5,322 nt of DNA, taken from contig CAJUFK010000174.1 in assembly GCA_910585535.1 (NCBI GenBank), forward strand, positions 1 through 5,322. Reading direction: 5' to 3'. The notes under the pieces are model-generated. The model saw only the letters and a list, made by a program, of their open reading frames with translations. It had not been told where the DNA came from and searched no databases. The position numbers and the translations under genes were made by a program. The stretch is from an uncultured Angelakisella sp. Lineage in GTDB: Bacteria > Bacillota > Clostridia > Oscillospirales > Ruminococcaceae. Positions 1 to 4,366 of the stretch are shown in pieces (within the stretch, counting starts at the first letter, position 1; the number at the start of each line of letters is the position of its first letter).

Positions 1-61
1 GCAGTATGGCGGGAAAAAGACCGGCCAGACGGTGTGCAGCGGTTGTGAATACAGGTTCTAA
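1..61 (+). CDS. C-terminal end of an unidentified protein with a CxxC tail (partial)
   Basis: Only the last 19 codons of this gene are in the window, read in the frame starting at base 2 and ending at TAA 59-61. The tail reads QYGGKKTGQTVCSGCEYRF. The closing C-S-G-C looks like the second knuckle of a zinc ribbon, with the first Cys pair presumably upstream of the window, but this is inference from one motif. The stop codon lies inside the left arm of a strong terminator, which supports a real gene end here. The protein family cannot be named from this fragment, and a chance open frame cannot be fully excluded. Confidence 0.45.
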   Translation, partial: QYGGKKTGQTVCSGCEYRF

Positions 62-101
62 AAGACCGGAGCGGCTTCCAAAGGGCCGCCCCGGTCTTTT
101 T
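60..101. terminator. Bidirectional intrinsic terminator between convergent genes
   Basis: Arms 60-75 and 85-100 pair over 16 positions with one mismatch (A70 against C90), around a 9-base loop at 76-84. The GC core GACCGG/CCGGTC is flanked by A-run and T-run ends, giving a U tract on both strands (97-101 on plus, 63-60 on minus). It therefore serves the plus-strand gene ending at 61 and the minus-strand operon ending at 100. Both stop codons lie at or in the stem. Confidence 0.87.
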
Positions 102-309
102 AGGCTTCGTCCTCAACGTATTCCAGAATATCCCCGGGCTGGCACTTCAGGACCTTACAGATTGCGTCCAAGGTGCTGAACCGCACCGCTTTTACCTTTC
201 CCGTCTTTAGGTAAGAGAGGTTGACGTTGGAGATTCCCACCTGGGCCGCTAGATCATTCAGCCGCATTTTTCTGTCAGCCAGCACCCGGTCAAGGCGAAT
301 AATAATCAT
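100..309 (-). CDS. YozG-like Cro/C1-type HTH regulator (HTH_26 family)
   Basis: This 69-residue protein is a single DNA-binding domain. An N-terminal helix (about 4-13) leads into the helix-turn-helix at about 17-37, with recognition helix around SNVNLSYLKTG. It ends with the segment RFSTLDAICKVLKCQPGDIL, typical of the small YozG-type Cro/C1 regulators. The expected location is the cytoplasm, binding DNA as a dimer. The ATG at 309-307 overlaps the TGA of the upstream DUF2975 gene (ATGA at 309-306), and only a weak purine-rich site precedes it, so translation is probably coupled. YozG-like regulators next to DUF2975 proteins are a recurrent Bacillota pairing; what the pair controls is not established. 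Autoregulation through the inverted repeats at the operon promoter is plausible inference. The gene ends in a shared terminator. Confidence 0.9.
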   Translation of the reverse strand: MIIIRLDRVLADRKMRLNDLAAQVGISNVNLSYLKTGKVKAVRFSTLDAICKVLKCQPGDILEYVEDEA

Positions 310-932
310 AACGTATGGTCCGCCTCGTCCTGTAAATGCACTCCATAGTGGATGATGTACGCGGCTACAAGAAAGGCAACGCTGGGAAAGAGCATATTGA
401 ACATCGCCTGTCCTGTGGAAATGGAGATCCGGTCGTTAGAAACAAGATTGGTCAGCCAGCAGATCATCAGCTTGAGAAACGGGACAAAAACAGCCACAAA
501 AATTTGAAGCAGCCCGTAGGAACGCAGCCCAGAGGCGTTCTCCTCTATGAAGATACGGCCCCTCTGTACATTGGAGAAGACACGGCTCAAAAACCAGAGG
601 GCCAGCATAATGGGGACTGTTTGGACGGCGTACATCAGCGCAAGTCCGATTTGGGTCGCCGGGTCGATCCGGTCCGTCTCCCCTGTCCATACCCGAATGT
701 CATCGCCCATGTGTACCGTCACTCCCCGGGAAGACGGGTTGTGGTCCTCCTCGGCATAAATGGCCCGTTCATAGTATTCTGTGCCCATGTGGAGGGCGAA
801 GGTCTGCCGCCCCATAAAGCTGAGGATTGTACAGAGGACGAAAAAGCCAATGGCAAGATAGCAGGCGATTTCTAAGAACCGGGAAGCGGATTTCGCAAAT
901 CGTTCGTTTGTAAGCTTTTCAACAAATTTCAT
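306..932 (-). CDS. DUF2975 family membrane protein
   Basis: This 208-residue protein has four predicted membrane segments at about 20-40, 94-116, 139-163 and 177-198, with a polar, probably extracytoplasmic, segment of about 50 residues between the first two. After the second helix comes the segment QRGRIFIEENASGLRSYG (123-140), with the Gly-x-x-Phe...Asn...Leu-Arg pattern characteristic of DUF2975. The C-terminal tail HLQDEADHTL resembles the usual acidic tail of the family. No enzymatic residues are recognisable and the function is unknown; partnership with the small HTH regulator downstream suggests a sensor, anti-regulator or regulated membrane protein. The start at 932 is supported by the site GAGGTGAT at 945-938, five bases before ATG. 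A near-consensus promoter lies directly upstream, and the operon runs through the overlapping regulator gene. GC content looks lower than in the neighbouring cls and corA genes, which may hint at different ancestry. Confidence 0.88.
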   Translation of the reverse strand: MKFVEKLTNERFAKSASRFLEIACYLAIGFFVLCTILSFMGRQTFALHMGTEYYERAIYAEEDHNPSSRGVTVHMGDDIRVWTGETDRIDPATQIGLALMYAVQTVPIMLALWFLSRVFSNVQRGRIFIEENASGLRSYGLLQIFVAVFVPFLKLMICWLTNLVSNDRISISTGQAMFNMLFPSVAFLVAAYIIHYGVHLQDEADHTL

Positions 933-962
933 GTGCTATCACCTCAAGCCAATGATAGCACA
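932..962 (-). promoter_or_regulatory. Operator-like 10-bp perfect inverted repeat over the -10 and start codon
   Basis: TGTGCTATCA (932-941) and TGATAGCACA (953-962) are exact reverse complements separated by 11 bases. The distal arm covers most of the -10 hexamer and the proximal arm covers part of the ribosome binding site and the first base of the ATG. With +1 predicted near 945, the distal arm is not transcribed, so the repeat should act as DNA, as a dimeric repressor site, and not as an RNA hairpin. The YozG-like protein of the same operon is the natural candidate ligand; that is inference. Confidence 0.6.
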
Positions 963-980
963 GAAATTTAACTATGTCAA
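952..980 (-). promoter_or_regulatory. Sigma-A type promoter of the DUF2975/YozG-like operon
   Basis: On the minus strand a perfect -35 TTGACA (980-975) is followed after 17 bases by TATCAT (957-952, five of six matches). A TGC immediately before it makes an extended -10. The predicted +1 is about 945, which leaves a leader of only about 13 nt starting at the GAGGTGAT ribosome binding site. AT-rich DNA upstream of the -35 could act as an UP element. Confidence 0.85.
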
Positions 981-1015
981 TAATAATTTAACGAAAAACA
1001 TTAAATTATTATTGA
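977..1015. promoter_or_regulatory. 15-bp perfect AT-rich inverted repeat overlapping the -35
   Basis: TCAATAATAATTTAA (977-991) and TTAAATTATTATTGA (1001-1015) are exact reverse complements around a 9-base spacer (992-1000). The outer end of the near arm contains four bases of the -35 box. There is no GC core or T tract, so it does not look like a terminator. A protein-binding site controlling the operon, or an UP element that happens to be symmetric, are the main readings. Confidence 0.55.
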
Positions 1016-1144
1016 TATTCGTCGTGCCGTGTTTCTGTTTCCAAACTGCCAAGTATTGCTCCATCTCCTTCCAATTCCTTTGGAGGGGACATCACTGCCA
1101 GAAACAGCAGACCACCAAAGCCTTCCCCACTCCCCGACAAAATT
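1016..1144. other. Intergenic gap downstream of cls, no gene recognised
   Basis: This stretch separates the cls stop from the DUF2975 operon promoter. The only structure seen is a loose 6-bp pairing, CTTTGG (1078-1083) with CCAAAG (1115-1120), without a T tract, so no convincing cls terminator is visible. A short minus-strand frame starting at an ATG abutting GGAAGGAG runs about 30 codons into the next promoter and is probably not a gene. If cls lacks a terminator, its transcript would run into the DUF2975 operon on the same strand. Confidence 0.5.
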
Positions 1145-2704
1145 TCACATCAGCGGCGCAAACAGACGCAGGACCGCTGCCGCCAGCTTTTTGTACCAAG
1201 GTTCCGCCGCCAGCTCGTCCAGGGTGACCCGCTGGCTTCGGGCCAGGGTGGCCTCCAGGTCCCGGACCATCTCCCCCACCGCGGGAACGCCCCAAAGGGC
1301 CACGGCGCACTCGTGGTGGAGGTAGAGACTGCGAAAATCCAGGTTGGCTGTGCCGATAATCGCCGCCCTGCCGTCACAAACCGCCATCTTGGCGTGGATA
1401 AACCCCGGGCTGTACTCCCAGATCTCCACCCCAGCGGCCAGAAGGGGGGGATAGTAGGAGCGGGTCACCAGATGGACGAACCACCGGTCCCCCTGGCGGG
1501 GACAGAGAACCCGCACCTGGACCCCGCTTTGGGCGGCGGTGCAGAGGGCCCGGAGGAAGGGATCGTCCAGGATCAGGTAGGGGGTGGTGAGCCAGACATA
1601 CTCCCTGGCCCGCCCGATAAGCCCCAGGTAGGCGTTTTCCGCCACCTGGTGCCGGTCCAGGGGGGAATCGCAGTAGGGCTGGACCCACCCGGGGACAGAG
1701 GGGGGAGCCTTGGGGCCGTCCAGGGGCCAGGGAACCTGGTACCGCTCCGGGTCGGGGATGGGGCCGCCGCCGCCGGAACACCACAGCTGAAAAAACATCC
1801 GGGTGAGGCTCCACACCCCCGGTCCCCGGAGAACGATGGCGGTGTCCTTCCAGTGACCATGGAGTCTCTTTTTGTTGATGTACTCGTCGGCCAGGTTGAT
1901 GCCCCCGCAGATCCCCACCCGCCCGTCGATGATGCAGAGCTTGCGGTGGTCCCGGTAGTTGAGACAGGGGTCCAGCCCCGGCCCCAGGGGGTTGTAGACC
2001 AGGGTGGAGATCCCCCACTCCTCCAGCTGCTTTCTGGTATCCCCCGGCAGGGTCTGGAGGCACCCCAAATCATCCCAGATAACCCGGACCTCCACCCCCT
2101 CCCGGGCCTTTCGCCGGAGGATCCCCAGAACGCTGTCCCACATCTCCCCGGGGGCCAGGATAAAGTATTCCAGCAGGATGAACCGCCGGGCCAGGGGCAG
2201 CTCCCGAAGCATTACCGCCAGCTGATCCTCCCCCAGGGGGCAGTATTCCGCCGCGGTTTGTCCCATAGGCCCAAAGCCGGAGACCCCCAGAAGATAGGCC
2301 GCCTGGACCCCCAGGTCCGGCTCCCGGGCGGAAAGCTCCGCCAGCTCCCCGGCCTCGGGGAGGAAGAACAGGGTCTTCTCCGCCTTGGCCCGGAGGAGGG
2401 CCTTCTTTCGCTTTGGGGTGGGGTACCGCCAGCCCCAGGTGAGCCAGAGAAGGGCCCCCAGAGGCGGGAGGCCCAGGATGGCCAGAATCCAGGCGGCCTT
2501 ATAGGAGCTGTTTTCCTCCCGGACAGCCACCGTCAGGGCCAAAAGAAGCCCCCCGCCCCAGCAGAGGGCGAAGGCGGCAGGGGATCGAAAGGCCCCCCAG
2601 ACGGCCAGCCCTCCCAGAATGCCCATCTGGACCAGGATCAGGCCGCCGGATAGGACCAAGCGGAGAGGGAAACGGCTGGGGATCTTCTGTTTTGGGAAGG
2701 GCAT
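1145..2704 (-). CDS. cls: Cardiolipin synthase (phospholipase D superfamily)
   Basis: This 519-residue membrane enzyme is predicted to join two phosphatidylglycerol molecules into cardiolipin and glycerol. Hydrophobic segments at about 12-37, 42-62 and 70-91 anchor the N terminus. Two phospholipase D domains follow, each with an intact HxKxxxxD motif: HRKLCIID (H253, K255, D260), followed by GGINLADEY, and HAKMAVCD (H438, K440, D444), followed by GTANLDFRS. Length and order match bacterial Cls of the Bacillota type. The start at 2704 is chosen because AAAAGGAG sits seven bases upstream, the N-terminal helix begins directly afterwards, and a much longer open frame in the same register would run through the divergent corA gene. 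No clear promoter or terminator was found for it. Several PLD-superfamily paralogs share this architecture, so substrate assignment rests on the membrane anchor plus the two HKD motifs. Confidence 0.95.
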   Translation of the reverse strand: MPFPKQKIPSRFPLRLVLSGGLILVQMGILGGLAVWGAFRSPAAFALCWGGGLLLALTVAVREENSSYKAAWILAILGLPPLGALLWLTWGWRYPTPKRKKALLRAKAEKTLFFLPEAGELAELSAREPDLGVQAAYLLGVSGFGPMGQTAAEYCPLGEDQLAVMLRELPLARRFILLEYFILAPGEMWDSVLGILRRKAREGVEVRVIWDDLGCLQTLPGDTRKQLEEWGISTLVYNPLGPGLDPCLNYRDHRKLCIIDGRVGICGGINLADEYINKKRLHGHWKDTAIVLRGPGVWSLTRMFFQLWCSGGGGPIPDPERYQVPWPLDGPKAPPSVPGWVQPYCDSPLDRHQVAENAYLGLIGRAREYVWLTTPYLILDDPFLRALCTAAQSGVQVRVLCPRQGDRWFVHLVTRSYYPPLLAAGVEIWEYSPGFIHAKMAVCDGRAAIIGTANLDFRSLYLHHECAVALWGVPAVGEMVRDLEATLARSQRVTLDELAAEPWYKKLAAAVLRLFAPLM

Positions 2705-2711
2705 ATAAAGG

Positions 2712-2739
2712 CTCCTTTTCTCCGGCTCCTGGGGCCGGA
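2712..2739 (-). promoter_or_regulatory. cls ribosome binding site with hairpin just upstream
   Basis: AAAAGGAG at 2719-2712 lies seven bases before the cls ATG. Directly 5' of it in the transcript, TCCGGC and GCCGGA (2739-2734 and 2726-2721) can form a 6-bp stem with a 7-base loop. AGGAGCC occurs twice, once across the loop and distal arm and once as the real ribosome binding site. The hairpin leaves the true site free, so a role in stability or ribosome standby is possible but unproven. Confidence 0.4.
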
Positions 2740-2768
2740 AATTTTTCTTTGGCGGAACAGGTTTTTTC

Positions 2769-2797
2769 TTGCAAAGGCCGGAAAGTTCGTATATAAT
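2769..2797 (+). promoter_or_regulatory. Predicted sigma-A promoter of corA
   Basis: A perfect -10 TATAAT (2792-2797) is preceded by TTGCAA (2769-2774, four of six -35 matches) at the ideal 17-base spacing, next to a T-run. The predicted +1 is about 2804, giving a corA leader of roughly 165 nt. The region is the divergent gap between cls and corA; no equally good minus-strand promoter for cls was found. Confidence 0.7.
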
Positions 2798-2803
2798 GGG
2801 GAA

Positions 2804-2968
2804 AGACCGCAGGGCTTTTTCCCAGGAGGAAAAACGCCCCGAATGAACAGGAGGTGTCGTCGCTTTGGGTACCGACCCTGGAGGCAGTACGCGAAAACAG
2901 AGCAGGAGCGGATCCACAGGCGGATGACCTTCCCCGGTGGCTCTCCGCCCCTGGAAAGGAGAGTCGTC
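2804..2968 (+). promoter_or_regulatory. Structured corA 5' leader with alternative hairpins
   Basis: Three structures can be drawn. A 5' hairpin pairs GGGC-TTTTTCC (2812-2822) with GGAAAAA-C-GCCC (2828-2839), giving 11 pairs with one bulged C and a 5-base loop. A second pairs GGCGGA (2919-2924) with TCCGCC (2944-2949). A third pairs 2936-2946 with 2958-2968, 11 pairs of which three are G-U, burying the corA Shine-Dalgarno (AAAGGAG, 2955-2961) up to the base before ATG. The second and third share 2944-2946, so they exclude each other. This is the layout of a translational switch, but no known riboswitch class, including the M-box, was recognised. In GC-rich DNA some pairing is expected by chance. 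Confidence 0.4.
2865..2927 (+). CDS. Possible leader peptide upstream of corA (speculative)
   Basis: A 20-codon frame with TTG start and TGA stop follows a strong AGGAGG (2849-2854) by ten bases. It would encode (M)GTDPGGSTRKQSRSGSTGG. The stop comes directly after the 2919-2924 hairpin arm, so a terminating ribosome would cover that arm. Salmonella corA and mgtA have regulatory leader ORFs, which is the only functional precedent; there is no sequence similarity claim. The AGGAGG with no other obvious use is the best evidence; the TTG start and short length keep this weak. Confidence 0.2.
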   Translation: MGTDPGGSTRKQSRSGSTGG

Positions 2969-3910
2969 ATGCTGAATATTTACAAGACCCAGGAGGGCCA
3001 GGTGGTCCGCCAAGAGGAGCTGACCCCCGGCTGCTGGGTAGACGTGGTCAGCCCCACCCCGGAGGAGGTGGAGTACCTCACCGGCAGCCTTGGGCTGGAC
3101 CGGGACTTTGTTCTTTCCTCCCTGGACGAGGAGGAGTCCTCCCGTATCGAAACAGAGGACAACAACCAGGTGCTGGTCATTGTGGACCTGCCCGTGGCCC
3201 TTCCCCGGGAGGACGAGACCTCCATCCTTTACACCACCACGCCAATGGGGATCATTCTTACGTCGGAGTACGTCTTCACCATCAGCACCCAGCCCCAGCA
3301 GGTGGTCAGCGAGATGGCCGACGGCCGGGTGAAGAACGTCACCACCCATCTGCGGGCCAGGTTTCTTCTATCCCTTCTTTTCCGGATCGCCACCCGGTAC
3401 CTCACCTATCTAAAGCAGATCGACAAGATCTCCTCCTACACCGAGCGGCAGCTTCACCGGTCGATGCGGAACAAGGAGCTGATCCAGCTGTTGGGGCTGG
3501 AGAAATCCCTTGTCTACTTTTCCACCTCCCTTAAAAGCAACGAGGTCACCCTGGAGAAGATCCTTCGGGGGCGGATCATCAAGCTGTACGAGGAGGACCA
3601 GGACCTGTTGGAGGACGTTCTGGTCGAGGTGAAGCAGGCCATTGAGATGTGCAACATCTACACCAGTATTTTGTCCGGAACCATGGATGCTTTTGCATCG
3701 GTAATCTCAAATAATCTCAACATTGTCATGAAGATCCTGGCGTCGGTGACCATTGTCATGTCCATTCCCACCATTGTCTCCAGCTTTTACGGGATGAACA
3801 TTGCCGGGGGGATGCCCCTGGACCAATTCTGGTGGTTCCCGGTGGCGCTCTCCGTTGCCCTCTCGGTGGGGGCGGCTATTATCCTGGTAAAAAAAGATAT
3901 GTTCCACTAA
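2969..3910 (+). CDS. corA: CorA-family divalent cation (Mg2+/Co2+) transporter
   Basis: This 313-residue protein is predicted to form a homopentameric inner-membrane channel that carries Mg2+ and possibly Co2+ or Ni2+ into the cell. A large cytoplasmic N-terminal domain (about 1-250) has an alpha/beta part and then long helices rich in charged residues. Two C-terminal membrane helices (about 255-275 and 288-307) follow, with the signature YGMN (GMN at 275-277) at the end of the first and a short basic tail. Length is normal for the family. The start at 2969 is supported by AAAGGAG seven bases upstream and the usual MLNIYK-type N terminus; an in-frame ATG at 2843 would add 42 residues of Arg-rich non-family sequence and has a poorly spaced ribosome site. 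It is monocistronic, with a predicted promoter at 2769-2797 and a terminator immediately after the stop. The sequence alone cannot separate a CorA importer from a ZntB-like exporter. Confidence 0.94.
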   Translation: MLNIYKTQEGQVVRQEELTPGCWVDVVSPTPEEVEYLTGSLGLDRDFVLSSLDEEESSRIETEDNNQVLVIVDLPVALPREDETSILYTTTPMGIILTSEYVFTISTQPQQVVSEMADGRVKNVTTHLRARFLLSLLFRIATRYLTYLKQIDKISSYTERQLHRSMRNKELIQLLGLEKSLVYFSTSLKSNEVTLEKILRGRIIKLYEEDQDLLEDVLVEVKQAIEMCNIYTSILSGTMDAFASVISNNLNIVMKILASVTIVMSIPTIVSSFYGMNIAGGMPLDQFWWFPVALSVALSVGAAIILVKKDMFH

Positions 3911-3938
3911 AAAAGGGCTCCTTGACGGAGCCCTTTTT
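3910..3938. terminator. Intrinsic terminator of corA
   Basis: A perfect 12-bp stem pairs AAAAAGGGCTCC (3910-3921) with GGAGCCCTTTTT (3927-3938) around the loop TTGAC. The stem begins at the last base of the corA stop and the T run ends the transcript. The A run gives a U tract in the opposite direction as well, so it can back up the convergent minus-strand unit. Confidence 0.92.
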
Positions 3939-3966
3939 ATCTGCTTTCGACGGGATGCGTTTGGTG

Positions 3967-3992
3967 AAAAACTGCCTCCTTCGGGCAGTTTT
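3967..3992 (-). terminator. Intrinsic terminator of the vanY-like/XRE unit
   Basis: AAAACTGCC (3968-3976) and GGCAGTTTT (3984-3992) form a perfect 9-bp stem with a 7-base loop. On the minus strand the stem is followed by a run of T (3971-3967), 18 bases after the XRE stop codon. This fits termination of the minus-strand pair converging on corA. Confidence 0.8.
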
Positions 3993-4009
3993 CTGCGTTT
4001 TGGCTCCTG

Positions 4010-4345
4010 CTACAGCGGGCAGCTTCGCAGGGTATTTTTCAGAAAACGGACCTGCTCGGTAAGGATCCGCAATTCCGCCGGGGTACAGTCCCCGGTCAGC
4101 TTGACCAGTTCGTTTTCAAAGGCTTCCCTTTCCCACAAAAGGCTGTCGCAAAGGAGGTCGTCCACCGAGCATTGCAGGACGTTGGCGATTTTCACCAAAG
4201 AGCCCAGCCCCACCTTGGAGGCCCCGCGCTCTATATGGGAGATGTTGGAAGCCTCCAGGTCCACCCGCTCCGCCAGGACGCTTTGGGTCAGCCCCAGTTC
4301 CTTCCGCCGCCGGCGGATCCGCTTTCCCAGGGCAGTATAATCCAG
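4010..4345 (-). CDS. XRE-family HTH regulator with a non-canonical (CTG) predicted start
   Basis: Read from the CTG at 4345-4343 this gene encodes 111 residues. The N terminus DYTALGKRIRRRRKELGLTQ, the helix-turn-helix at about 20-40 (VLAERVDLEASNISHIERG) and the following LVKIANVLQCSVDDLL form a complete Cro/C1 domain. A C-terminal helical tail (CTPAELRILTEQVRFLKNTL) may mediate dimerisation. In relatives the residue before DY is normally the initiator Met, but here the codon is CTG. No ATG, GTG or TTG occurs in frame between the upstream TAG (4369-4367) and GTG 4264, and starting at 4264 would delete the first HTH helices. AGGGGGTGA (4364-4356) is a good ribosome site, though ten bases from the CTG is long. 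The gene follows the carboxypeptidase gene by 21 bases in the same frame and is probably cotranscribed. A CTG start, a start-codon mutation or a sequencing error are the alternatives. Confidence 0.75.
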   Translation of the reverse strand: MDYTALGKRIRRRRKELGLTQSVLAERVDLEASNISHIERGASKVGLGSLVKIANVLQCSVDDLLCDSLLWEREAFENELVKLTGDCTPAELRILTEQVRFLKNTLRSCPL

Positions 4346-4366
4346 CTCCGTGTCTTCACCCCCTCT

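Noticed and set aside
931..1227. A 98-codon plus-strand open frame
   Set aside because: It crosses the minus-strand promoter and both inverted repeats and runs into the 3' end of cls, with no ribosome site or domain.
1313..2653. A 446-codon plus-strand open frame
   Set aside because: It lies antisense to cls, is Pro/Gly/Gln-rich with no recognisable domain, and is a typical shadow of a GC-rich coding strand.
2733..2784. Direct repeat GGCCGGAAA (2733-2741 and 2776-2784) as a paired operator
   Set aside because: Nine bases in GC-rich DNA, with poor symmetry relative to either promoter; not distinguishable from chance.
2843..2968. N-terminal extension of CorA from ATG 2843
   Set aside because: The 42 added residues are Arg-rich and unlike CorA, the ribosome site is 13 bases away, and AAAGGAG sits at proper spacing before 2969.
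2804..2968. M-box (ykoK) or NiCo riboswitch before corA
   Set aside because: The conserved core segments of these classes as I know them are not present; only generic hairpins are seen.
1145..3349. A 734-codon minus-strand open frame extending cls upstream through corA
   Set aside because: The N-terminal 215 residues are antisense to corA and lack family similarity; the ribosome site and membrane helix place the start at 2704.
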